From positions 7,502,001-7,566,000 of the forward strand of contig NC_088117.1 of NCBI RefSeq assembly GCF_036370855.1: a stretch of DNA of 64,000 nucleotides, in the 5' to 3' direction. Both the position numbers and the translations under genes were made by a program. The DNA is from Dromaius novaehollandiae (Eukaryota; Chordata; Aves; Casuariiformes; Dromaiidae). Position 1 is the first letter of the stretch, and each line of letters begins with the position of its first letter. The notes under the pieces were generated by a model. That model worked only from the letters and a program-made list of their open reading frames with translations, did no database searches and was not told the origin of the DNA. Positions 20,521 to 31,282 of this stretch are shown in pieces.

Positions 20521-22453
20521 ATGCCCCCCACATGCACACAGCAGGCCGGGCGCCTTGGGGCTCTCACGCGCATTAAAAGACCCCCCCCCCCCAGACTGCC
20601 ATGCGGCTGGGCTTTGCATGGCACCATGTACGCAAGGGTTGGCCATGCCACCAAGCAGGCGCGCGGCAGCACAGGCCGTCCCCGAAGCCATTCGGGGGGG
20701 GGGGGGGGGGGCGACCGCTCATCACGCTCAGTGCCACCCGCTTCGGCCACGCAGGGCTGGGACGGGGCCCCGGGTGCCCCAGGGCCACCCACAAGACGGG
20801 CAGCGGCAGAGGCCCTGCAGCCCCCGAGTGCAGCCCGCACCGCAGCACCTCGCTTGCTCGTTTTTAAAGCCCGGCTCTTATCCAGCTAAGCTCTAAAAAT
20901 CTCTCTTTTTTTTAAATTTATTTTTAGTTGTCATCAAAGCCCCCTTGCAGGCTGGCGGCCCTGCCCGGGCGTAGCGGGAGCTGAGGACACCGGCCGGGGC
21001 GAGCAGGGCCGTGCGGCTCTACCCGGCGGCGGCACCGGCACCGGCACCGGCAGATGGTGCCCGCGGCGCGGCGGCGGCGGCGGGCGCAGGGTCGGTGCCG
21101 AGGGGCCCAGCGGGAGGGGGCCCAGCCGGGCGGCCCGCCCCAAGCAGCGGCCGGCAGCCGTCCCCACCGCGCTGCAGAGGACGTGCCGGGGGGCACCCCA
21201 CATCCTCCAGCCCTCGGCGCCGGAGCCCCCCGAGACGGCCCTCCTGCCCCGCAGAGACGTCGGCGCTGTCTGGAGCTCCCCTCAGTGCAATATATCTTTT
21301 TTTAGCGGAATAAAGTTGCTTTTGGACCCAGGGCTGGGCTTTCGCACCATTTCCGGCTGCCGTTCCCCACCCCTTCCTTGAAATTTTCCAGGTTTTTCAT
21401 CAAAACCTTTGAGAAGCCCTCAGTTCCCAAAACCTTATGTTCTTCCCATTTAAAAGGCTCAGATGTGGTTGCAGCAAACAAAAAAAATACGTAGAAAAAA
21501 ATGCAGAGTGGGGGGAGGAAGGGGGGGGGAGGCAACTCCTGCAACCTTTCCTTAAACTGAGTTTGCACATTTAAACCGGGCCTTGCAGCTGCGACAGGCT
21601 CAGCCTGCGCAACGGGCTGAGACCTGCCAAACTCACTGCACCCAATGGCCTTTCCACACCACCTGTGCTGGTGGCAGCAGTTTTGGCTGCCGTCTGGCAG
21701 ACCAGGCCCTCCGGATTTTGCTCCAGGCCTCTGCTAAAGCCATCGCCGAAGCCACCGCTTTGCTCCCCTCGAGGCCGTTCCCAGGGCCATGCCAAAGCCG
21801 TGGTGCTGCTCTCCCCGCGGGATATTTGCAGCACGCGGTCCCCCCCCCCCCCCCAGCGCTGCCAGCGTGGCATCCCAGCTCCCAGCACGGGGAAACTGAG
21901 GCAGTGGGACACACTGTGGGGTGGCAGCCTGGTACCCGCAGGGATGCTCGGCCCGGCCGATCCGGGCATCCCGGCACGGCTTCCGGTCCAGAGGGGCCGC
22001 TCCGCCGGGAGCTGCTGTGGTGTCCCCTGGGGGCTCGTGCCCCCCGCGCGCCCAGCCCCTGGCCGCCCCCCAGGCTGGCGGCGGGTCCCCGTCCGAGCCC
22101 GGGCAGCTGTGACCGAAGACAAAGCTGTCGCCGGCACAATACCCGTCTGTGCGTTCCCAGATGCTGACCGCTGCGGTGGCCAGCGGCCCGGCCGCAGCCA
22201 TTGAAGGGCCGTGCCAGGCCCCTGCTGGCAGGGGACAATGTTGGCAGTGATGGAGAGTGGGTATTTCAAAAGGTTTTGTTTTTCGGCTGACCCGCCGAGC
22301 CGGTGTGACCCTGCGGCCCCCCACCCACCCGTGCTCCTCCGTCCCAATAGAAACCGGCCACATTCCTGACCTCGGGGGGGAAAAGTTTAAAAACTCCTAG
22401 CGAGGAGACAATACCGGTGTCATGGCATTGATTTAGGAGGGACTCTTTCCATC
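20521..22453. other. Gene-poor GC-rich interval with homopolymer runs
   Basis: No coding exon recognised. The interval holds C and G runs at about 20580-20592 and 20693-20711, a small CpG-rich block with GGCACC repeats (about 20950-21270), an AATAAA on the plus strand at about 21309, a C run at about 21841-21854, and two MIR-like SINE core remnants with GGGGAAACTGAGGCA (one just outside at 19794, one at about 21889). The AATAAA follows a CpG block and could mark the end of an unannotated plus-strand transcript, but nothing else supports that. Confidence 0.5.
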
Positions 22454-22471
22454 ACAAAGGCGAGACAAAGG
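22454..22471 (+). promoter_or_regulatory. Pair of SOX-type ACAAAGG motifs
   Basis: Two copies of ACAAAGG at 22454-22460 and 22465-22471, same strand, 11 bases apart (about one helical turn). They lie in a short low-repeat segment (22360-22480) about 5.3 kb upstream of mir-219-2. The motif fits SOX-family HMG proteins; function is inferred from motif only. Confidence 0.3.
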
Positions 22472-22560
22472 CGCTCGGCGCTGGGAAAGGGCCTTCGGCT
22501 GCCGGCTCAGGAGCGGGGCTGCGGTATTGTGCGCCGGGAGCCGTCCTCACGGGCAGGCGG

Positions 22561-23285
22561 GTGGTGAGCTGGGTCCTGAGAGGTCCCGCTGGGTCCCGCC
22601 GGGTCCTGCTGGGTCCTACCAGGTCCCACCAGATTCTTCCAGGTCCCACCAGCTCTCACCAGGTCCCATCAGGTCCCACCAGGTCCCAACATGACCCACC
22701 AGGTTCTACCAGCTCCTTTCGGGTCCCACCAGATCCTACCAGGTTCCCCCAGGTCCCAATGGGTCCCACCACCAGTTCTCACCGGGTCCCATCAGGTCCC
22801 ACCAGGTCCCAGTGTGTCCCACCAGGTTCTACCAGCTCCTTTCAGCTCCCTCCAGATCCTACCAGCTCCTTTCAGGTCCCACCAGATCCTACTAGGTGCC
22901 CCCAGGTCCCAATGGGTCCCACCAGCTCCCACCAGGTCCCATCAGGTCCCACCAGGTCCCATCAGCTCTCACCAGGTCCCATCAGGTCCCACCAGCTTCT
23001 ACCAGCTCCTTTCAGGTCCCCCCAGGTCCCACCAGGTCCTAATGGGTCCCACCAGGTCCCAGTGAGTCCTACGAGGTCCCACAGGATCCCACTGGGTCCC
23101 ACCAGGTCCTACCAGCTCCTATCAGGTCCCACCAGATCCTACCAGGTCCCACCAGGTCCCACTAGATTCCACCAGGTCCTGTTGGGTCACACCGGGTCCC
23201 AGCAGGTCCTACTGGGTCCTATCGAGTCCCATCGGGTCCAAGCAGTCCTGATGGGTCCCACTGAGTCCCACCAGGTCCCACCACA
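22561..23285. repeat. Minisatellite based on CACCAGGTCCC
   Basis: About 725 bases of degenerate repeats of ACCAGGTCCC, ACCAGATCCT and ACCAGCTCCT in higher-order groups. It gives a long false open frame (GPTRSHQVPPGPTRS-like) that extends to 24246 on the plus strand. No codon structure beyond the repeat is seen. Confidence 0.9.
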
Positions 23286-25080
23286 GCTGCCATCCCAACG
23301 CTGCCACCCACCCCCAGCCCTCCCTGCCGCAGGGACGTGGGGTGCCATCACCACCGGGGGGACCGGCCGCGGCTGGGACGTGGGGTCCCTCCGCGTCCCC
23401 CCATGGGGCACCTGCACGCGGGGCAGCTCCATGCCCTGGGGCTGCACGGGCTGCACCTCGGCCGGCTCCAGGGCCGAGCCGGGGGCTCCCGGAGCCGGGG
23501 GCTTCAGCGGGCGGCACCGCGCATCGCCCGTGGCTCGGCGGGATGCTCCCGGCACCCCGGGGCGCCCTGGGGCGCCCGTCCCGGCGGGACAGCCCGGAGC
23601 TGGGCACGCGCGCGGGGCAAGGACCAGGCGGGCCGCCATCCGCGCTGCCTTTCCGGGGGGATTTGCACCCCGAGGTGCCGAACCACCCCCCCTCGCCAGG
23701 TCACCGGGGGACAGGTCCCCCGGGGCCGAGGATGAGGGCCGGGGCACGAGGCCGAGGCATGAGGGACGGCTCTGTGCGCCGCTCAAAGGGGCTTTGTGCG
23801 CCCCGGGGCCCGCCGGCACCGCGCGCCGCCATGGGCACCGCGCCGGGCACCGCCGGCCCCGGCAGCTCCCGCATCCCGGCGCCCCCCCGGCCCGCGCCCC
23901 TCCGGCAAAAGCCCCGGGAAAAGCCGGGCGAGCGCTCAAGAAGCCGCCCAACTTACGGTGTCCTCCGCACCACGTCCCCGGACAGCTTTGCAGTGCCGAC
24001 GGGCTCGGAGGCTGCACCGACCGGGGCTTGCTTTTTTTTTTTAACAGGAGAAATATTTTTCTCCCGGCGCCGGACGGCTCTTCCGAAGCAAAAGCTGGAA
24101 ACAAGTTCATTGGCTTTTTTGGTTTTTGGGTTGTTTTTTTCTCTCCCTCTCTCCTTGCCCTATTTTTTTTTTTTCCTGGCAGCCGCGGGGAGGAAGGGAG
24201 CTGGCAAGGTGCTGCTTTTTTTTTGGGAAGAGGGGAGGGCTGGTGAAAGCGGCATTCACCGCCGCGGGCTGCCGGCAAGCGGCGGGCGGCCGTGCCCCCG
24301 TGCCGCCCCGGGTGCCCGCGCGGGGCTCGCTGGTGGCAGGTGGAGGGCAGCGCCAGCCCGGCCGCGGGCAGCGGTGCCGGTGAACGCAGAGAAGCCCGAT
24401 GACATCATGTGTTTTTTTTTTTTTTCCAGGCTGAAATGGCATTTGCAGATGACTTCCGCCGCTGCCTGGAAGCGTCCGGGCTCCGCGGGGCGAAGCGAGC
24501 GAGGAGCGAGCAAGGAGCGAGCAGGGCCCGGGCGGCCGGGGCTCCCCGACCTGCGCTCGCGTCTTTGGACTCGTCCCGTTCATTTTGTTTAGAAACTTGT
24601 CAGGTTGGGGCAGAAAGGAGGGGGCACGATCGAGCCCATCTTTTCATCAGTGTGGGAAAAAGTATTCCGCTAATCCATATTTATTGGTGCAAGGAGCCGG
24701 GGGGAAGGGAGCAATAGCCTAATGGTCAGGAGCAAAGGACAGAAGGGACAGTTTAAGGCTGCCCTTTTCGGAGAGGTCACATGTCACCAAAATCTTTTGG
24801 TTGTCTTTGGATTGGTTACATTCTGTTCTCTTTTTTTCAATTGAGGTTGCCAAGCAACTGGCTAAGACCAGCCAAGATATTTTCTTTATTACAAGTGGAG
24901 CAGAAAGCAGCAAGGAGGAGAGAGATAAAAAAAAAAAAGAAAAAGAAAAAAAAAGGGAGAGAGGAGAAGAAGTTTAGACAATTAACATTTATAGGATCAC
25001 ATAACTTCATTAACTCGGCCGAGATTTGGGAAAGAGACTTAAAAAAAAAGCCGGGGTGGCGGGGGGACAGCGTTTCGGCG
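23286..25080. other. Non-coding interval upstream of the mir-219-2 CpG island
   Basis: GC-rich sequence to about 24020, then several T runs (24030, 24165, 24215, 24415), then a moderate-GC segment (24590-25030) with no repeat character and with motifs such as CCATATTTATTGG, GATTGGTTAC and a perfect-looking RFX X-box. No exon recognised. The segment 24590-24900 reads like a conserved non-coding element, but that needs an alignment. Confidence 0.45.
24846..24858. promoter_or_regulatory. RFX X-box palindrome GTTGCC-A-AGCAAC
   Basis: Two inverted half-sites fitting GTNRCC and RGYAAC separated by one base, the form bound by RFX dimers. It lies about 2.9 kb upstream of mir-219-2 and 7 kb upstream of the CERCAM promoter. 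Confidence 0.4.
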
Positions 25081-26052
25081 TTAAAGCGAGTTAAAAGGCC
25101 GGCAGGTCCAGCAGCTAAAACAACACTGGGGCGGCCAGGAGCACCGGCAAGGGCTTCCCCCCGCGGCCCCAGCCCCGCCGGGGAGGGGGCTCCGATGTCC
25201 CCCCCAGACGCCGCAGGTCCCGGGTTGCCCTCGCACCCGGCTCAGGGCCCGTAGCTGTTGCTGATGCCTTTTTTTTTTTTTTTCTCCCTGATTTCTTTTG
25301 ATTTTCGCACTCGTAGGAAATGGGTTTATTATTAATAACCCTAGCGAGGAGGCGGCAGGCGGGCGGGAGGTGCGCGCAGCACGTCCTCGGGGCCAGGGAG
25401 CCCGGCCGCTCCGGCACGCGCGGAGCCGAGGTTTCCTCCGCAGAGCCCCCATCTCCCCCCGGCCGCTGCCTGGGGACGCGGCGTTGCTTTCCTGCGGTTT
25501 CGCCTCCCCGGGGTCTCCGGCAGCCGCGGATGCCCGGCTTGCAAAACCCTCCGGAGAGGCCGGGAATGAGCCTCCCGGTGCAAAAGCATCCTCACCTCTG
25601 GACCAGCCCCAAATCGCAAATTCCTGCCCCAAGCCCTGGTGCTGCGGGGCCTGGGCACCGGCAGAGCTAAGGGCCGCGCCAGGCCTGCCAGGCCGCCCGG
25701 AGCCCAGCGCCCGGGGACGCGGCTCACCCCACGGCGGCCTCGGCCTCCAGCAAGGCTGCTCCGAGCATCCTTGGGGCCGCGGAGCTGCTCTGCCGGTGTG
25801 AACCATCCCCACTCCCCTCGTGGCCAGTCCCCGTGCGAGCAGATGGGGGAGAGTGAGGAAGGGCAGGGGGCAGGGACCCCCCAGGACACCCGGCCCCCGT
25901 GGGGGGGCAGCCCCCCGCCTTTCCCCGCAGCGGCCCGGGGTCCCCGGCAGGCCGGGGCCGGGCCCGGGGGTCTCGGGGCCGGGAGAAGCAGGCGATGCCC
26001 CGGCTCTTCCCGGGGCCGGAGCCCGCAGCTGCCGGCCTCGCAGCTCAGTAAT

Positions 26053-26089
26053 ATTCATTAGGGGAAAACAATGAGCATTATTTATCCGT
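26053..26089 (+). promoter_or_regulatory. AT-rich module, copy 1 (ATTCATTA ... ACAATG ... TATCCGT)
   Basis: Order of elements: ATTCATTA, five bases, AAAACAATGAGCATT, ATTTATCCGT. It is an abrupt AT-rich patch in CpG-island sequence and has a second copy at 26465-26505. Contains a homeodomain-type ATTA and a SOX-type ACAATG. Confidence 0.45.
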
Positions 26090-26464
26090 AGCACTTTCCC
26101 TGCCATGGGGGGGCCGGGGGGCAGGTGACCTCGCCCCCCCCCCCGGGGCCCCTGGCACGATGCCCCCGGGCAGTGCCACCCCCTCGCCCGCAGCGGCAGC
26201 GCCCGCCGCCTCCCGGGGCTGTGGCCAGGCCCGAGGCGGGGTGAGGGGCGCGGGGGGGGTCCGGCCCAGCGGGACCCCCGGGAGAAGGGGGGCCAAGCCC
26301 GGCCGTCCCCGCGGCGGCGAGGGGAGACGCCGGCCCCCCACGCGCCGGGGCGGCGGGGCCGGGCGGCGGCGGGCCGGGCCGGGGCCGCGGTTGGGAGCTG
26401 TGTCTTTAAGAGATGGCTGGCTCCAGGTTGCAGCTGCTGTTTCTGTGCTATAGAGACAGTGGAG

Positions 26465-26505
26465 ATTCATTACTCCTAAAACACAATGGGCATTTATCAC
26501 CCCGT
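26465..26505 (+). promoter_or_regulatory. AT-rich module, copy 2 (ATTCATTA ... ACAATG ... TATC-CCGT)
   Basis: Order of elements: ATTCATTA, CTCCT, AAAACACAATGGGCATTTATC, CCCGT, on the same strand as copy 1 and 412 bases downstream. It lies in a 170-base AT-rich patch (26410-26580) that also has ATTGTTG and CCAATTG. Confidence 0.45.
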
Positions 26506-27219
26506 GGTGTTATTCAAATCCAGTACCAATTGAAGGTCATCCCCATTCTTTTCTCGCCGGCTCTGCAACACATTTATTGTTGTGCCGTTCAACTAAAAGC
26601 CCTGCCCGGCCCCGGCGCAGCCCGCAGAGCCGCGGCGTGCGCATCCCTCCCGGGCGGATTCGGGACCCTCCCGGGTGGATACAACGTGCAGGACGAGCGG
26701 GCAGCGGCGGCGCGGCTCGCCGGGGCTCGGCGCGGCGGGCGGAGCAGGTGCAGCGCGGGCGGCCGCGGCCCCGCTCGCCCCGCCGCCACTTTTCCTCGCC
26801 CCGTGGAAACTAGTCCGAGCCGCGCCGGGGGCTGCGGGGCCGCCGCTCCGGCCGCCCCCCCGCCCCCCCCCCGGGCCCCGCCGCGCCGAGCCCGGGCAGC
26901 GCGGCGGCAGCGGCGGCGGCGCCGCGGGCAGCGCCGGGAGCGGCCCGGGCGCCGGGATTTTCCCTCGCTGGAGAGGGGGGATCCGTTCCCAACTTCGTGG
27001 GAGCTGCGCGGTGAGAAGGGGCCGGGGGCGACGAGCCTGGACCGCCCCCGGGTTTTTCTTTTTTTTTTCCCCGCGGGGGGGTTTGGCTTGGCTTGGTTTG
27101 CCCCCCCCCCCCGGCTGTGCGTTTGTAAATCTCGGCGGTTTTAAAGTGCCCGAATTTTGAGGGCCGTTCGGGCGGAATCGGTCACATCTGCGAGGCGGGA
27201 CCGGCGGCGGCCGCAGCGC

Positions 27220-27261
27220 GGGGCCGGGGCCGGGGCCGGGGCCGGGGCCGGGGCCGGGGCC
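27220..27261 (+). repeat. Seven perfect GGGGCC units
   Basis: Seven uninterrupted GGGGCC copies followed by GG. It lies about 500 bases upstream of the mir-219-2 hairpin, on the same strand, inside the CpG island. The motif forms G-quadruplexes and is the one that expands in human C9orf72. Confidence 0.9.
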
Positions 27262-27766
27262 GGAGCGCACGTCGCCGCCGCCCCCCCGGGGCTCCCGGGG
27301 GCCCGAGCCCCGCGGCGGCAGCCGGTCCCGGCGCAGCGCTCGCCCGCGGCCGGGCGCACCGAGCCCTGCTCGCACCGGAGCTGCTCTGCGACGGATGAAT
27401 TGCCGGTTTTCGTTTTCTGGCTTATTTTTCCTCTTTCCGTTGGTTTAATTTTTCCTTTTTTTTTTTTTTTTTTTTTTAGGGGGCTGAATTCTTTCATATT
27501 TTATTTTTAGGAGAGGTAATAAGGGAGTTGATAAAATTAAACCCCTCGCCGTGCAATTAAATCGAAATCGGGATGCGAAGCGCCGCGGCTGGGCTAGAAA
27601 CTTGTTGGGAGCAGCGGCTCCCTCGGCTCCGCGCCGGCTCCGGCAGGGCCGGGCAGCGGGGCGGCAGCGCAGCCGGCGGCGGCTCCGGGCCCGCTCCGGG
27701 CCCATGTGTGCTTCTTTTCCAGGCTCCAGCCAGATGCCCTGGAAGATCCTGCGAGCCCGGGACGGG

Positions 27767-27855
27767 AATCTCTGCTCCTGATTGTCCAAACGCAATTCTT
27801 GTGCGGTGGAGACATACGAACCAAGAATTGTGTCTGGACATCTGTAGCAGAGATT
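27767..27855 (+). ncRNA. MIR219A2: mir-219-2 microRNA hairpin
   Basis: The 5' arm carries the miR-219-5p mature sequence with seed GATTGTC at 27779-27801. The 3' arm at about 27824-27845 carries AGAATTGTGTCTGGACATCT, nearly identical to miR-219-2-3p. Flanks AATCTCTGCT (27767-27776) and AGCAGAGATT (27846-27855) pair perfectly and close the stem. Human MIR219A2 lies between URM1 and CERCAM on the strand opposite to both, exactly as here. miR-219 is known to promote oligodendrocyte differentiation and acts in the clock. The reverse strand also folds into a hairpin, as for human MIR219B. Confidence 0.97.
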
Positions 27856-28850
27856 TCAACTTCGCCGGCTGGGCTTCAGGAAGGTGGTTTGAGGCAGAAA
27901 AAAGGACCTTTCTCCCCGGACTCTGTCGACAGCAAGGTAATAATTTTCTGGGCTGCCGAAAGGTGCGGGCGCCTGTGTAAGCCTCAGTATGATTCCAAGG
28001 AAACTAAATAAATACGAGTGGCGATTCCTCACCTCTCAGCTCTGCCAGGCATTTCAGTCCTAATGCGTCAAATATCCGCCGGGTCAAGCGCCGCTCGCGG
28101 GATCCTCACGGACACGGGCACCCCGAGCCGCGCGGGGAGCCGGGCCGAGCCGGGCACCGCTGGGCCAGCACCGGCACTGGCGTTTCGCCGGGGAGCCGCG
28201 GGGAAGGAGCCGAGAGCGGCGGGCGGCTGTGGCCGGGCGCCCCGGCCCTGCAGCTCCTTCTCAGTTTATCCTTTGATTTTTTTTCCCCCTCTTAATTGCA
28301 TTTTAATTTAATTTAATTCGGCGCGCCACGGTGGGGACCCCCTCTCCATCAGGGGCCGAGGGAGGCGGTTTCCCCTGCGGGAGGCAAAGGCGAGCGGGGG
28401 ATCCCCGGCTGCACAGCCCGCAGCTCTCCGCCGGCCGGGATCTCCTCCTCCTCCCCGCAGGAGGAAGGCAGCCCCAGCCCCGCGGAGGCCGCGCTGCCTC
28501 TCCGCAGTGCTGGGCAGCATCACCGCCGCGGCGCTCGGGCAGCGGGCGAGCTTGGCCCAGCTCCCTCCAGCGCCAGCCCCAGCCCGGGGGACCGGGCGGC
28601 CAAGGGCTGCAGGCAGGGATGGCACCAGCGTGGAGGGGCTGCGGCGAGCAGCCGGCGGCCCTGGCCCGGGCGGCCACCGCGGGCAGCGTCGCCGCTGCGG
28701 AAGGAGCCGGGCGGGATTGCGAGCGGAGGGCTGCCGCGGTCCGACATCCTCCTTCCAGTTCCAACCAGCGCAGCCCCCATTAAACCACAATCAGGAGGCT
28801 TTTAACAGTGAGGCATTATGACTCCGCGAGCCAAGCGACTCCGCCGGGGC

Positions 28851-31132
28851 TGCCAAGGAAACCCAGGAGGAGGAGGGAAGCATTGCAAGATCCCAGCAAA
28901 ATTTCACCAAGAGCCGATGTAGGACAAAGCTTGAGGCAAAGAATGTTTTAAAAGGCTTTTATTTCAAAAACTTCTGTTGCAGGATTTTGCTGTATCCTTA
29001 TTCCTCCCTCCCCTCGCCCAGCTTCCCCCACCTTAGTGTTTCTAGCTTTTCCAGCAGTGATTGGCAGCTTTTACTACAGCGGGAGCGAATCCACCTGGGT
29101 CTACCTGCGCTGGCGAGGGGACTGGCGCTTCCCAGCGAAGGAACTCGTCCTATCGCCAGCAAACAGCCGGGGGGGAAACGAGAACAGAGTAGCCCAGCCT
29201 AAGGCAAAAACGCAGTTTAGATGCAGGGCAGACAGCAGCACTGAAGATTAACCTGCCTTTTCCCGCGGGGTTTTAGGCCTGTTTCAAGTTGCACGCCACG
29301 TACGCTTGCTGCTTTTCAGCTGGTTCCTCTGTCACCTGGAGTCCCCTGGCTGCCCCGGCGGGGCTCGCCCGGCAGAGCCGGCACCGGGGAGCTCGCGAGA
29401 GAAGCGTCTTCGGCCCTGACATGTACAAACGGAGCAAGCTGGACTCAAGCTGCGACAGCTGGATTTGAAAAAGGCTGAATGTTATTTCATTACCAGTAAC
29501 GTTCTCTGAAGTTCGTGTTTCTCAGATGAAACAGCATCACAAGCCGCGGGTACTTTCGGTTACGCAGGTTACGGTAGGGTGAACACGCCAGAGGGGAGAA
29601 GTCAGGCGAGGGAGGTTTTTGTGGCACCCTCTCCCCGGCAGACGGAGTAACTCCTCCGTCGGGTGCAGGACGGGAGCGGACCCGGGCGGTGCCCAGCCTC
29701 CCCGGGCAGAGGCTGCTGCAGCGCCTTGGTCACTGCCACTGCGGGAGGTGCAGGCCAGGGAGTGGGTCAGCCGGGATGCACGGCAAGCAGCCACGGAAGA
29801 GGCAAGCCCTCCGCCCCGGGAGAGCCGCTGCTCAGCAGGATCGCTGCGGTGGGGCAAAACCACGTGCTCTAAAAGCCGTGTGTAAACCCAGGCGAGAAGG
29901 ATGGAGGGGAGCGCGAGAAGGACCACAGAAGAAGTCCTGGTCGGACACCGCCGGGAAGCTCGCTCAGCATGTTGCAGACCCGTTGGCGCCGGCGCTACCT
30001 GCTCCGACCCTCCCCTGCGCTCCCATCGTGGCCGGCACTGGCCACTCCGTCTGTCCAAGGAAACTTCTGGAAAACCGAACGGCATCTCTGTCCGAGCCGC
30101 ACCGTGCACACCCACTTCCGCTACGCTCGCAGGACTTCCACAGAGCGTGCCACGAGAAGCCTCCCCCTCCCACCGGTGCAAAGGGTTAAAAGCCACTTTC
30201 TTTCTTTCTATCCGGGTTTCAGCGTTTTCGCTGCGCATTTCAAGCCCTCGCGGCTCCCCGGCCAGGCCTCCCCGGCCTCCCACTCTCCTGAGGCTGGTGA
30301 CACGAGGCGTCCCCAGAGAACACACGCCACTTTGTCAGCAAGCGCCCGGGCAGCGTGAACCTGCCCTACGCAATCGCGGGCTCCGCGTCTCGCTGGAAGC
30401 GACGCAGCTCCCCAGCGCTCGACACGCACAGAATGAAACGATGGCTGATGAATTCTGTCTGTCACGTTGACAGAAAGATAATTTGTTGCCCTTATCAATC
30501 TCTACTGTCTCGGGCCAGGCATGGGTTTATTTACCCCTGAACCAAATGGTTATAAATTGATATTGTTCATTGGCTAGTGCTTCACCCTCCTTCGGCTCAG
30601 GTATGGAGGAGGCAAAAGGCACGAGAAAAACAAACTCAAACAGCATAATGTTTCTCTCCCGTTTCCCATGGATAATTAGCAAGACAAGTGCAGAGCCACT
30701 GCAGAGGTCGCTCAAGCTGTAATCTCCACCAGCTCGTGGAAAAGCAAGTGAAGTTACCTTTTGTTTCCTTGCATTTCATGTCCCACCCTTCCCCGATCAC
30801 TTCTGTGGCTTGGTGCAGAGCCTATACAAAAGACACTCTAATAAATAAGCATTGTGTGGAAAAGAATCCCAGCTCCCGGCACCAAAGCAGAGGCATCCCA
30901 GCCTTGCTACAAAGCAGCACAATTCCCCCAGAATGTCTCGTTGCCTGAAAAGACACAACCTTCTACTCAATTTTCAGTGCCCCTCTTCCTTCTGGCAAGG
31001 AAAAATAAAGTCCCACATGCAGCCAGTGCTCTCTGCTTGCTATGGTACCTGGAAGCGCAGTCAGGAGAGGTGAAAGGAGAACCAAAAGATGGACGCTGTT
31101 GTGGTGCACAGCAGGCTGCATGTTGGCAGGGT
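28851..31132. other. Intergenic interval between mir-219-2 and the 3' end of URM1
   Basis: No coding exon recognised. GC falls gradually after 28850. The segment 30430-30580 (GATAATTTG, CTTATCA, TTGATATTGTTCATTGG) is AT-rich and non-repetitive and may be a conserved non-coding element. A few short open frames on both strands at 29537-30498 are GC-driven and lack protein similarity that I can recognise. Confidence 0.45.
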
Positions 31133-31138
31133 TTTATT
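31133..31138 (-). terminator. URM1 poly(A) signal AATAAA
   Basis: AATAAA on the minus strand (TTTATT on plus), 145 bases past the URM1 stop codon; gives a short 3' UTR. Confidence 0.7.
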
Positions 31139-31282
31139 TGGATGTCTAGTAACAAGTGAACTCGCTGGGAAGATGCAGAGCCCGGGCATGGACAGTTCAA
31201 GAGCGATTTGGGTGGGTTTAGGTTTTGGGCTGTTTTTTTTGCCCAGGGGTTTGGATTTAAGTCCTCTTGTTTTTCCAGGAGT

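Larger units (their letters stand above)
25080..28850. promoter_or_regulatory. Large CpG island around mir-219-2
   Basis: A 3.7 kb interval with dense CpG, interrupted by sharply bounded AT-rich patches (26040-26100, 26410-26580, 27400-27560, 28260-28320). It carries a GGGGCC array, a duplicated AT-rich module and the mir-219-2 hairpin. No protein-coding exon was recognised in any frame. It probably contains the promoter of the mir-219-2 primary transcript, whose start and exons cannot be read from sequence alone. Confidence 0.6.

Noticed and set aside
19982-20576. His/Thr/Cys-rich open frames that look like small metal-binding proteins
   Set aside because: They are translations of the CACATGCA array and appear on both strands at once.
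22561-24246. 561-residue open frame on the plus strand
   Set aside because: The first 240 residues are the CACCAGGTCCC repeat and the rest is GC-rich sequence without domains or codon-use signal.
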